From Acipenser ruthenus (lineage: Eukaryota; Chordata; Actinopteri; Acipenseriformes; Acipenseridae): a stretch of DNA of 64,000 bases. Below the pieces are notes generated by a model that was not told the origin of the DNA, ran no database searches, and was given only the letters and a program-made list of their open reading frames with translations. The DNA is taken from assembly GCF_902713425.1 (NCBI RefSeq), contig NC_081198.1, positions 23,047,188 to 23,111,187 of the forward strand. Reading direction: 5' to 3'. Shown piece by piece: positions 54,140 through 64,000 of this stretch. The stretch's first letter is position 1, and every line of letters begins with the position of its first letter. The position numbers and the translations under genes are program-made.

Positions 54140-57100
54140 ATACTCTTATTGAGATTTTACATTTTTTACATTTACACCCATTCGTTTTTTTCATTCATTT
54201 TACATTTCTTTTAAAGATGACATTCATGCATACAGACATACATTTTGTTTTAAAAGCATTTAAAACACATTTAAAAACACCAAGACAATTGTGCTTTATA
54301 CATGGTTAAAACAGACACAGATTAAAATCGACATGAAAAAAACCTGTGCTGCTTTAAAAGTGACTGGAAAAAAAGAACCATCTATAAAAAACCAGTGCTT
54401 GTGAGGGCCGGGGAGTGCTCTCTAAAAAGGTTCAAAAGTGAACATAAAACTATATTACTAAAACAGGGACAGGGGAAAAGGGACAGTGTATAAAACAGTG
54501 AGTTAAAATTCTAAAATTTTAAAACACTTAAAATGTAACTTTTAATAGTTTACATTAAAAATCTTAAAGATACATAAAACAAAACAAAACAAAATCAAAT
54601 AAAACATTCAAATTAAATCAAAGGTCCATAAAACTGAAACAAAAAGACTACATAAAACCAGGGCACCGTTGAAAAACGGTCATGCCAGCTTAAAAGGGCG
54701 GAATGCTGGCATGACAAAATAAATAAAAGGCTTAGCGGTGCCCCGTAGTCCCGCTCCTAGGAGCTAGCGGTTCCAGTTTTTTCCTTTATTCCATCTTCAC
54801 GTCCTGAAGTCCGGCGATCCTCCACTCCGCGCAGGCCTTGTCCTTCCCGAGGGTCCGGATGTCCAGAATTACAAAGTCCTTGATAAGAGTTTGTGCCCTT
54901 CTGGTCGTGGTGATAGTGTCTAGCTCCTGCTTGTGATAGACACAGACGTTACGGCCTTCCCACAGGATCTGCTTGACAACATTGATGACACGCCAAACGC
55001 ACTTAGCTGTGCTGGTAGTGATTCCTCCCGCAGGCCCATAGAGCACAGTCTCAGCGGTCATCTTGGCCGTGTCAGCAAACCTGTTTAGGAAGACAGAGAC
55101 AGAGAGCCAGACACTGCCAGCCACATCACACTCCCAGAAGATATGGGCTGGTGTTTCTCTCTTGCGGCACTTTGCATAGGGGCATGTTTCTACTTGGGCT
55201 AGTCCCCTCCTGAACATGAACGCTCGAGTGGGGAGTGCACTGTGGACGGTGTTCCATGCTATATCCTTCTGGACATTACTGAGGCAGCTGTGAGACACAT
55301 TCTCCCAGATTTTTTGGCTTTGGGTGAGGGAGAAAGTAGCTACTTTTTCAATTTCCTGGGAACCGGCAAGATATTTAGTTACAGCCTTGTATTCCCAGGA
55401 GGCCAATTTTGCTTTATCTAAGCCCAATTTATATATAGTGTCCCTTAAGGTTCTATAATACAATGGGGGGTCCCAGGAGTACGGCACGGTGTTATCAATA
55501 GTGCAGAGGCCCAAGGCCCTGAGACAGGTGGCAAAATAGAAACGATTCATGTAACATACCTTCCTGTCCAGGGCCTGGATGTTCTTGATAGTTTGCGTGA
55601 GCCCCTGCACTCGGGTGAGCTGCACAACGTCCGGGACCCCCTTACCTCCCTTCTTGTCGGCTTTACTCAGGGTGGCTCGCTTTACCCTCTCCATCTTGCT
55701 GCCCCAGATAAAGCGGTGGATAATGCGGTCCACCACTTTTTTGGTGGTCCTGTCTGGGGGAAAGATTTTTCCTACATAAGAGAGGATGGGGAACAGTATA
55801 GACTTGGTTATTAATACTCTACCCGTCATTGTTAAGGATCTTGTGCTCCATCCGCCAATCTTTTTACGGACCTGGTTAATGGCCGCCGTCCAGCTCTGGG
55901 CCCCCGAGCTATTGTTCTCGAAAATGAGGCCCAGAATCTTGATTTTGTCCTTTTTGACAGGGTACATGTCCGACAGTTCCCTATCTACCTGCCAATTTTT
56001 AGACACGTAGACTTCGCTCTTGGACTTATTAATCACTGCCCCGGTCGCCGTGCAGTACTTCTCAAGGATATTACTAATCCGAGGTACCGACGATGTGTTG
56101 GTGCAAATGAGTGACACATCGTCCATATATGCTGTTGTTTTGACCTGGACCCCGTTGGATCCAGGCAGCTGGAAACCAGTTATATTGGTATCCCTACGAA
56201 TTGCCTGCAGGAGGGGTTCAATGCACACGACATATAGCAGTGGGGATAGTGGGCAACCCTGTCTGACCCCTGACTGGATAGATAATTTACCAGTCAGGTG
56301 CCTGTTCACAAAGACTCGGGTACTAATGTTTGTATAGATGGTTTTAACCCACCCCCTAAGTCCAGGAGCGAATTTCATCTGGTCCATCACTTTGTACATA
56401 TATTCATGGCTTACCCTATCGAACGCCTTCTCCTGGTCAAGGTTGAACAGGCAGAGGGGATGGTTCCGTTCTCTAGAATAAGCCAGAATGTCCCTTGTTA
56501 ACATTAAAATATCCGTGATGGACCTCCCTGGGACGCCACAAGCCTGGTCGGGGCCAATGACCAAAGGGAGGTGTACTTGTAGCCGGAGCATCAGAGCTTT
56601 GGCTAGTATCTTGTAATCCACGCAAAGGAGGCTGATTGGGCGCCAATTCCGTAGATCTTTAACTTCCCCTTTCTTATGAAGGAGAGTAATTACACTCTCC
56701 CGCATAGAAGGGCCCAACCGCTTCTCCCTGTAGACCGCTCTGTAGACCTCCGCTAAATGGACTTTTAGCGTGTCCCAAAAAAGATGGTAATACTCACCCG
56801 GGATGCCATCTGGACCTGGCGTCTTACCGGTGTTCATGGTCTTAACCGCCTGGGTGAGCTCCTCCAGCGTGAGTTCTGGGTCCTTCTCCTCCTCCTCCTC
56901 GTCCCGCACTGAGTCAGGCTCCAACTGGCTCAGGAACCACTCTATCAGGGTGTCATCTGTAGCTTTGATGTTATACAGGTCCCTATAGAAGTTCTCTACC
57001 ACTTTTTTCACTCCCTCACTATCCTCTACTATCCTCCCCCTGCTGTCAAGCATGGAGAACATCAAGTGCCGCTTCTCCCTCGTTTTCTGGAAGAAGAAGC

Positions 57101-58223
57101 GAGTACACTTTTCGTCTTCCTCCATTTTTTGCACTTTTGCATTGTGCATGACCTTTCGTTGTTCCTCCCTACAAAGCACTGAAAGATCTAGCTTGGTCTG
57201 GGCTATCTCGTCGCTTACAGGGAACCCCCGAAGCTGAAGCAGGCTCAGACGCTGGAGGGCAGCATTCAGGTATTTATATTTGGCCCTCCTTTCTTTGGCT
57301 TTCCTCTTGCCTGCTGCTATGAAATAACCCTTAGTTCTCATTTTGACCATCTCCCACCACTCTATAGGGGAGTTGAATAGGTCACGCAAAGTTGTCCACT
57401 CAACAAGCCTGCTCTTATAGGCTGCAGCTATGGAGGGGTCATCGAGTAAGGAGGTGTTTAATTTCCAGACCCCTGACCCCATCTGGGAGGTCTGAGGGAC
57501 CTGCAATGTTACCTGCAGGAGCCTATGGTCAGAGAAGAAGACGGCCTGGGTGTCTACTGCCGTCTTCGTAAGGGAGCTGGTATGCAGGACGAGATCTATA
57601 CGGGAGAAGGAGGTCCCAGATGAGCTCACCCAGGTAAAGGGAGGCACCAGGTCCTTACCTGCATCACACAGGGAGAAATCAGATATTACGGAGGACAAAA
57701 CTCTACTAGAGCGGTCGTTGCGTGGCCTGCTCCGGTCTACGTCCCTCAGAGCACAATTGAAGTCACCTGACACGATGACGGGTACATTCCCCAGCAGGAG
57801 TGGACGCAGCTGTGGAAAAAATTGAACTCTTTCGTTTTGGTTAGTGGGTGCGTAGACATTGACCAGTCTGAGGGGAGTGTTGTTGTATGTCACATCCACG
57901 CTCAGAATTCTACCAGGTTCTACCTCCCTGCTGCTGCGGGAGGTAATAAATGGGTTTTTAAACAGGATACCTACTCCGTCGGCTCTGGCTATGTTGGAGC
58001 CCGACCAGAAGGAGTCCCCCAGGGTCCAACTCTCCTTCAGGTCCCTATAATCAGGGCTCGACGAAATACCACACTCCTGCAGAAAGATGAGATCTGCTTT
58101 CAAGTTAGCTAGATAGTTTAGTACATCAAATCTTTTTTGTGTCTCCCTGATGCTCCTGACATTAACAGACACACATATCAGGGCCATCAGGGTAGCTAAC
58201 AAGAAAAGGAGTCGCTGCGTCCA
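54140..58223 (-). mobile_element. Keno-like U2-targeted LINE, copy H, 5'-truncated at the ORF2 start
   Basis: 3' UTR (54140-54785, with CTTATT for CTTTTATT at the very end) and all but the first two codons of ORF2. The right end joins the GA microsatellite after GTCCA. ORF1 and 5' UTR are absent. The left junction equals that of D and G; there is no U2 5' half, so array recombination or a large target deletion followed. Confidence 0.92.
54786..58223 (-). CDS. LINE ORF2 lacking its first two codons, copy H
   Basis: Open frame from the codon for Trp3 (of MGWTQ) to the normal stop. It has lost the first ATG, but an in-frame ATG (Met15, MALICVSVNVRS) directly before the endonuclease is kept, so a near-complete enzyme could be made if transcribed. 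All catalytic motifs are present. Distinct changes include RVFVNRHLTGKLS for RVLVNRHLTGKIS. Confidence 0.88.
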   Translation of the reverse strand, partial: WTQRLLFLLATLMALICVSVNVRSIRETQKRFDVLNYLANLKADLIFLQECGISSSPDYRDLKESWTLGDSFWSGSNIARADGVGILFKNPFITSRSSREVEPGRILSVDVTYNNTPLRLVNVYAPTNQNERVQFFPQLRPLLLGNVPVIVSGDFNCALRDVDRSRPRNDRSSRVLSSVISDFSLCDAGKDLVPPFTWVSSSGTSFSRIDLVLHTSSLTKTAVDTQAVFFSDHRLLQVTLQVPQTSQMGSGVWKLNTSLLDDPSIAAAYKSRLVEWTTLRDLFNSPIEWWEMVKMRTKGYFIAAGKRKAKERRAKYKYLNAALQRLSLLQLRGFPVSDEIAQTKLDLSVLCREEQRKVMHNAKVQKMEEDEKCTRFFFQKTREKRHLMFSMLDSRGRIVEDSEGVKKVVENFYRDLYNIKATDDTLIEWFLSQLEPDSVRDEEEEEKDPELTLEELTQAVKTMNTGKTPGPDGIPGEYYHLFWDTLKVHLAEVYRAVYREKRLGPSMRESVITLLHKKGEVKDLRNWRPISLLCVDYKILAKALMLRLQVHLPLVIGPDQACGVPGRSITDILMLTRDILAYSRERNHPLCLFNLDQEKAFDRVSHEYMYKVMDQMKFAPGLRGWVKTIYTNISTRVFVNRHLTGKLSIQSGVRQGCPLSPLLYVVCIEPLLQAIRRDTNITGFQLPGSNGVQVKTTAYMDDVSLICTNTSSVPRISNILEKYCTATGAVINKSKSEVYVSKNWQVDRELSDMYPVKKDKIKILGLIFENNSSGAQSWTAAINQVRKKIGGWSTRSLTMTGRVLITKSILFPILSYVGKIFPPDRTTKKVVDRIIHRFIWGSKMERVKRATLSKADKKGGKGVPDVVQLTRVQGLTQTIKNIQALDRKVCYMNRFYFATCLRALGLCTIDNTVPYSWDPPLYYRTLRDTIYKLGLDKAKLASWEYKAVTKYLAGSQEIEKVATFSLTQSQKIWENVSHSCLSNVQKDIAWNTVHSALPTRAFMFRRGLAQVETCPYAKCRKRETPAHIFWECDVAGSVWLSVSVFLNRFADTAKMTAETVLYGPAGGITTSTAKCVWRVINVVKQILWEGRNVCVYHKQELDTITTTRRAQTLIKDFVILDIRTLGKDKACAEWRIAGLQDVKME

Positions 58224-58262
58224 GAAAGAGAGAAAGAAAGAAAGAAAGAAAAAAAAAAGAAG
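58224..58262. repeat. GA-rich microsatellite, unit 18 (short, fused to element H)
   Basis: About 39 bp of GA tract remain to the right of the truncated element. Confidence 0.92.
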
Positions 58263-58371
58263 TAAAACGGCGGGAAAACTTGCATCAACACTGGCACTCT
58301 CCCTCCAGCAGGGGTAGACAAAATGCTCACAGGAGAGATCCAGATCTGACTTTGACCAACGTTAGAGAAAG

Positions 58372-58559
58372 GTGTGCACCATTCCCGGAGGTACTGCAAT
58401 ACCGGGCCGATGCGTGGAGTGGACGGAGCAAGCCCCTGCTCCATCTCCCGATTCCAAAAATCAATTTAATATATGGTCCCCTGATAGGGGACGTATCAGA
58501 TATTAAACTGATAAGAACAGATACTACACTTGATCTTAGCCAAAAGGCCGAGAAGCGAT
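58372..58559 (-). ncRNA. RNU2: U2 snRNA gene, copy 18 (complete)
   Basis: 188 nt; 3' box at 58345-58360. Two changes in the 3' stem-loops (CACCATTCC and CCTGCTCC on the plus strand). Confidence 0.97.
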
Positions 58560-58953
58560 GGCGACTTGGCCCTTGCCCGGGGCCCCCCAGCCCGGACGGC
58601 ACAGGGGGATTCAAAGGTGGGTGCAAAATTTCAAGCACAAGCAGACCCCAAAAAAACGGGCTGCTGCTTCCAGAGGGGAAATGTGCAATTTAAGCAGGAG
58701 AATACAAAACAAAGCAAAAACACACACATAACACCAAAAACAAAACATAAACTGGCGGAGTGCGTCTTACAAATAGTCATGCCAAGCTGCTATGCTGTGC
58801 AAGGTGCCTTGGGTAACTACAACTGTGCCTCGCTGGCTGGCTGGCTTGCTAAGAAGGTCCTGGCATAGGGACATGTTCCACCACACTTGTCTGGTTAGCT
58901 GCATGCTCCCAGGAAACAACCTGCTGCTGTCTACATCATCACCACATGTGAAT
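58560..58953 (-). promoter_or_regulatory. U2 promoter and upstream spacer, copy 18
   Basis: Candidate PSE at 58607-58625 and SPH candidate at 58798-58815. No gene. Confidence 0.6.
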
Positions 58954-59036
58954 AAAAGAAAGAAAGACAGCAAGAAAGAAAGAGAGAAAGAAAGAGAGAA
59001 AGAGAGAAAGAAAGAGAGAAAGAAAAAAAAAAGAAG
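58954..59036. repeat. GA-rich microsatellite, unit 19
   Basis: Shortened GA tract. Confidence 0.95.
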
Positions 59037-59145
59037 TAAAACGGCGGGAAAACTTGCATCAACACTGGCACTCTCCCTCCAGCAGGGGTAGACAAAATGC
59101 TCACAGGAGAGATCCAGATCTGACTTTGACCAACGTTAGAGAAAG

Positions 59146-59333
59146 GTGTGCACCGTTCCCGGAGGTACTGCAATACCGGGCCGATGCGTGGAGTGGACGG
59201 AGCAAGCCCCTGTTCCATCTCCCGATTCCAAAAATCAATTTAATATATGGTCCCCTGATAGGGGACGTATCAGATATTAAACTGATAAGAACAGATACTA
59301 CACTTGATCTTAGCCAAAAGGCCGAGAAGCGAT
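59146..59333 (-). ncRNA. RNU2: U2 snRNA gene, copy 19 (complete)
   Basis: 188 nt with no change noted; 3' box at 59119-59134. Confidence 0.98.
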
Positions 59334-59727
59334 GGCGACTTGGCCCTTGCCCGGGGCCCCCCAGCCCGGACGGCACATTTGGATTCAAAGGTGGGTGCAA
59401 AATTCCAAGCACAAGCAGACCCCCAAAAAACGGGCTGCTGCTTCCAGAGGGGAAATGTGCAATTTAAGCAGGAGAAAACAAAACAAAGCAAAAACACACA
59501 CATAACACCAAAAACAAAACATAAACTGGCGGAGTGCGTCTTACAAATAGTCATGCCAAGCTGCTATGCTGTGCAAGGTGCCTTGGGTAACTACAACTGT
59601 GCCTCGCTGGCTGGCTGGCTTGCTAAGAAGGTCCTGGCATAGGGACATGTTCCACCACACTTGTCTGGTTAGCTGCATGCTCCCAGGAAACAACCTGCTG
59701 CTGTCTACATCATCACCACATGTGAAT
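59334..59727 (-). promoter_or_regulatory. U2 promoter and upstream spacer, copy 19
   Basis: Candidate PSE at 59381-59399, with GGG changed to TTT just at its U2-proximal edge (CACATTTGGATTC, plus strand). SPH candidate at 59572-59589. No gene. Confidence 0.55.
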
Positions 59728-59825
59728 AAAAGAAAGAAAGACAGCAAGAAAGAAAGAGAGAAAGAAAGAGAGAAAGAGAGAAAGAAAGAGAGAAAGAAAG
59801 AAAGAGAGAAAGAAAAAAAAAGAAG
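59728..59825. repeat. GA-rich microsatellite, unit 20
   Basis: Common-length GA tract. Confidence 0.95.
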
Positions 59826-59934
59826 TAAAACAGCGGGAAAACTTGCATCAACACTGGCACTCTCCCTCCAGCAGGGGTATACAAAATGCTCACAGGAGAG
59901 ATCCAGATCTGACTTTGACCAACGTTAGAGAAAG

Positions 59935-60108
59935 GTGTGCACCGTTCCCGGAGGTACTGCAATACCGGGCCGATGCGTGGAGTGGACAGAGCAAGCCCCT
60001 GTTCCATCTCCCGATTCCAAAAATCAATTTAATATATGGTCCCCTGATAGGGGACGTATCAGATATTAAACTGATAAGAACAGATACTACACTTGATCTT
60101 AGCCAAAA
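59935..60108 (-). ncRNA. RNU2: U2 snRNA gene, copy 20, 3' part (+15 to +188), split by element I
   Basis: 174 nt, the longest interrupted piece; it keeps GUAGUA but lacks the first 14 nt. One change in the stem-loop region (GGACAGAGC, plus strand). 3' box at 59908-59923. Confidence 0.95.
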
Positions 60109-63100
60109 TACTCTTTTATTGAGATTTTACATTTTTTACATTTACACCCATTCGTTTTTTCATTCATTTTACATTTCTTTTAAAGATGACATTCATGCGT
60201 ACAGACATACATTTTGTTTTAAAAGCATTTAAAACACTTTTAAAAACACCAAGACAATTGTGCTTTGTACATGGTTAAAACAGACACAGATTAAAATCAA
60301 CATGAAAAAAACCTGTGCTGTTTTAAAAGTGACTGGAAAAAAAGAACCATCTATAAAAAACCAGTGCTTGTGAGGGCCGGGGAGTGCTCTCTAAAAAAGT
60401 GAACATAAACCTAGATATAAAACAGGGACAGGGGAAAAAGGGACAGTGTATAAACAGTGAGTTAAAATTCTAAAATTTTAAAACACTTAAAATGTAACTT
60501 TTAATAGTTTACATTAAAAATCTTAAAGATACATAAAACAAAACAAAACAAAATCAAATAAAACATTCAAATTAAATCAAAGGTCCATAAAACTGAAACA
60601 AAAAGACTACATAAAACCAGGGCACCGTTGAAAAACGGTCATGCCAGCTAAAAAGGGCGGAATGCTGGCATGACAAAATAAATAAAAGGCTTAGCGGTGC
60701 CCCGTAGTCCCGCTCCTAGGAGCTAGCGGTTCCAGTTTTTTCCTTTATTCCATCTTCACGTCCTGAAGTCCGGCGATCCTCCACTCCGCGCAGGCCTTGT
60801 CCTTCCCGAGGGTCCGGATGTCCAGAATTACAAAGTCCTTGATAAGAGTTTGTGCCCTTCTGGTCGTGGTGATAGTGTCTAGCTCCTGCTTGTGATAGAC
60901 ACAGACGTTACGGCCTTCCCACAGGATCTGTTTGACAACATTGATGACACGCCAAACGCACTTAGCTGTGCTGGTAGTGATTCCTCCCGCAGGCCCATAG
61001 AGCACAGTCTCAGCGGTCATCTTGGCCGTGTCAGCAAACCTGTTTAGGAAGACAGAGACAGAGAGCCAGACACTGCCAGCCACATCACACTCCCAGAAGA
61101 TATGGGCTGGTGTTTCTCTCTTGCGGCACTTTGCATAGGGGCATGTTTCTACTTGGGCTAGTCCCCTCCTGAACATGAACGCTCGAGTGGGGAGTGCACT
61201 GTGGACGGTGTTCCATGCTATATCCTTCTGGACATTACTGAGGCAGCTGTGAGACACATTCTCCCAGATTTTTTGGCTTTGGGTGAGGGAGAAAGTAGCT
61301 ACTTTTTCAATTTCCTGGGAACCGGCAAGATATTTAGTTACAGCCTTGTATTCCCAGGAGGCCAATTTTGCTTTATCTAAGCCCAATTTATATATAGTGT
61401 CCCTTAAGGTTCTATAATACAATGGGGGGTCCCAGGAGTACGGCACGGTGTTATCAATAGTGCAGAGGCCCAAGGCCCTGAGACAGGTGGCAAAATAGAA
61501 ACGATTCATGTAACATACCTTCCTGTCCAGGGCCTGGATGTTCTTGATAGTTTGCGTGAGCCCCTGCACTCGGGTGAGCTGCACAACGTCCGGGACCCCC
61601 TTACCTCCCTTCTTGTCGGCTTTACTCAGGGTGGCTCGCTTTACCCTCTCCATCTTGCTGCCCCAGATAAAGCGGTGGATAATGCGGTCCACCACTTTTT
61701 TGGTGGTCCTGTCTGGGGGAAAGATTTTTCCTACATAAGAGAGGATGGGGAACAGTATAGACTTGGTTATTAATACTCTACCCGTCATTGTTAAGGATCT
61801 TGTGCTCCATCCGCCAATCTTTTTACGGACCTGGTTAATGGCCGCCGTCCAGCTCTGGGCCCCCGAGCTATTGTTCTCGAAAATGAGGCCCAGAATCTTG
61901 ATTTTGTCCTTTTTGACAGGGTACATGTCCGACAGTTCCCTATCTACCTGCCAATTTTTAGACACGTAGACTTCGCTCTTGGACTTATTAATCACTGCCC
62001 CGGTCGCCGTGCAGTACTTCTCAAGGATATTACTAATCCGAGGTACCGACGATGTGTTGGTGCAAATGAGTGACACATCGTCCATATATGCTGTTGTTTT
62101 GACCTGGACCCCGTTGGATCCAGGCAGCTGGAAACCAGTTATATTGGTATCCCTACGAATTGCCTGCAGGAGGGGTTCAATGCACACAACATATAGCAGT
62201 GGGGATAGTGGGCAACCCTGTCTGACCCCTGACTGGATAGATATTTTACCAGTCAGGTGCCTGTTCACCAAGACTCGGGTACTAATGTTTGTATAGATGG
62301 TTTTAACCCACTCCCTAAGTCCAGGAGCGAATTTCATCTGGTCCATCACTTTGTACATATATTCATGGCTTACCCTATCGAACGCCTTCTCCTGGTCAAG
62401 GTTGAACAGGCAGAGGGGATGGTTACGTTCTCTAGAATAAGCCAGAATGTCCCTTGTTAACATTAAAATATCCGTGATGGACCTCCCTGGGACGCCACAA
62501 GCCTGGTCGGGGCCAATGACCAAAGGGAGGTGTACTTGTAGCCGGAGCATCAGAGCTTTGGCTAGTATCTTGTAATCCACGCAAAGGAGGCTGATTGGGC
62601 GCCAATTCCGTAGATCTTTAACTTCCCCTTTCTTATGAAGGAGAGTAATTACACTCTCCCGCATAGAAGGGCCCAACCGCTTCTCCCTGTAGACCGCTCT
62701 GTAGACCTCCGCTAAATGGACTTTTAGCGTGTCCCAAAAAAGATGGTAATACTCACCCGGGATGCCATCTGGACCTGGCGTCTTACCGGTGTTCATGGTC
62801 TTAACCGCCTGGGTGAGCTCCTCCAGCGTGAGTTCTGGGTCCTTCTCCTCCTCCTCCTCGTCCCGCACTGAGTCAGGCTCCAACTGGCTCAGGAACCACT
62901 CTATCAGGGTGTCATCTGTAGCTTTGATGTTATATAGGTCCCTATAGAAGTTCTCTACCACTTTTTTCACTCCCTCACTATCCTCTACTATCCTCCCCCT
63001 GCTGTCGAGCATGGAGGACATCAAGTGCCGCTTCTCCCTCGTTTTCTGGAAGAAGAAGCGAGTACACTTTTCGTCTTCCTCCATTTTTTGCACTTTTGCA

Positions 63101-64000
63101 TTGTGCATGACCTTTCGTTGTTCCTCCCTACAAAGCACTGAAAGATCTAGCTTGGTCTGGGCTATCTCGTCGCTTACAGGGAACCCCCGAAGCTGAAGCA
63201 GGCTCAGACGCTGGAGGGCAGCATTCAGGTGTTTATATTTGGCCCTCCTTTCTTTTGCTTTCCTCTTGCCTGCTGCTATGAAATAACCCTTAGTTCTCAT
63301 TTTGACCATCTCCCACCACTCTATAGGGGAGTTGAATAGGTCACGCAAAGTGGTCCACTCAACAAGCCTGCTCTTATAGGCTGCAGCTATGGAGGGGTCA
63401 TTGAGTAAGGAGGTGTTTAATTTCCAAACCCCTGACCCCATCTGGGAGGTCTGAGGGACCTGCAATGTTACCTGCAGGAGCCTATGGTCAGAGAAGAAGA
63501 CGGCCTGGGTGTCTACTGCCGTCTTCGTAAGGGAGCTGGTATGCAGGACGAGATCTATACGGGAGAAGGAGGTCCCAGATGAGCTCACCCAGGTAAAGGG
63601 AGGCACCAGGTCCTTACCTGCATCACACAGGGAGAAATCAAATATTACGGAGGACAAAACTCTACTAGAGCGGTCGTTGCGTGGCCTGCTCCGGTCTACG
63701 TCCCTCAGAGCACAATTGAAGTCACCTGACACGATGACGGGTACGTTCCCCAGCAGGAGTGGACGCAGCTGTGGAAAAAATTGAACTCTTTCGTTTTGGT
63801 TAGTGGGTGCGTAGACATTGACCAGTCTGAGGGGAGTGTTGTTGTATGTCACATCCACGCTCAGAATTCTACCAGGTTCTACCTCCCTACTCCGTCGGCT
63901 CTGGCTATGTTGGAGCCCGACCAGAAGGAGTCCCCCAGGGTCCAACTCTCCTTCAGGTCCCTATAATCAGGGCTCGACGAAATACCACACTCCAGCAAAA
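60109..64000 (-). mobile_element. Keno-like U2-targeted LINE, copy I, runs to the right edge
   Basis: 3' UTR 60109-60744 and most of ORF2. The sequence departs from the family consensus near 63990, where CACTCC is followed by AGCAAAA. That resembles the U2 target (AGCCAAAAGG, plus strand), so the element may be 5'-truncated there with U2 resuming just at the edge. It shares a small 3' UTR deletion with copy G. Confidence 0.9.
60745..63990 (-). pseudogene. LINE ORF2, copy I, internal 43-bp deletion and truncated 5' end
   Basis: RT and most of the endonuclease are open from 60745 to about 63888. A 43-bp deletion at 63888-63889 (between two CTAC-type repeats) then shifts the frame within the endonuclease N-terminal part. 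About 80 N-terminal codons are missing or out of frame. YMDD and the C-terminal Cys/His motif are present. Confidence 0.9.

Noticed and set aside
1-64000. The whole array as an assembly artefact
   Set aside because: Units differ by private indels, distinct junctions and base changes, which a collapsed or duplicated assembly would not produce. Individual homopolymer lengths may still be wrong.

Overview
The window is a tandem array of U2 spliceosomal snRNA genes, all transcribed from the minus strand, invaded by site-targeted non-LTR retrotransposons (LINEs) of the Tx1/Keno type. The U2 RNA is of vertebrate type (188 nt, branch-site recognition element GUAGUA, Sm site, external Pol II snRNA promoter, 3' box). 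U2-targeted Tx1-clade elements (Keno) are known from fishes, so a teleost is the best guess; an amphibian or another vertebrate is not excluded. No ordinary protein-coding host gene was seen.

The basic unit is about 690-800 bp. In the sense direction (right to left on the page) it reads: upstream spacer with a candidate SPH/Staf distal element near -240 and a candidate PSE near -48 to -66; U2 RNA; 3' box 11 nt past the RNA end; about 80 bp of unique sequence; a GA-rich (CT-rich in the sense direction) microsatellite. Twelve uninterrupted U2 genes are present, at 181, 8198, 8972, 16679, 23317, 31692, 50980, 51735, 52525, 53314, 58372 and 59146 (left ends). Eight more are interrupted by LINEs.

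Nine LINE copies lie in the array, all in the same orientation as U2. Eight (A 1129-7901, B 9614-16382, D 24249-31021, E 32640-35801, F 36535-43313, G 44113-50872, H 54140-58223, I 60109 to the right edge) belong to one family of about 6.8 kb: a 5' UTR with diverged tandem monomers, ORF1 (648 aa, three CCHC knuckles), ORF2 (1147 aa, APE endonuclease + YMDD reverse transcriptase + C-terminal Cys/His motif), and a folded 3' UTR with no poly(A). The ninth (C 17617-22672) is a clearly different family with short UTRs, a poly(A) tail, a YADD reverse transcriptase and strong strand asymmetry, yet it sits at almost the same U2 position as A and E.

The eight sister copies are nearly identical, and several keep one full-length ORF (ORF2 in A, F and G; ORF1 in D), but none keeps both. 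3' junctions fall at several places in U2 (about +15, +35, +55, +74). 5' junctions vary: one clean 14-bp target duplication (D), target deletions (E, F), and junctions that imply array recombination (A/B, G, H). Each full U2 5' end lies upstream of and in the same sense as the next element, so the host snRNA promoter could transcribe inserted elements, with the U2 3' box as the natural 3' end. That is an inference.
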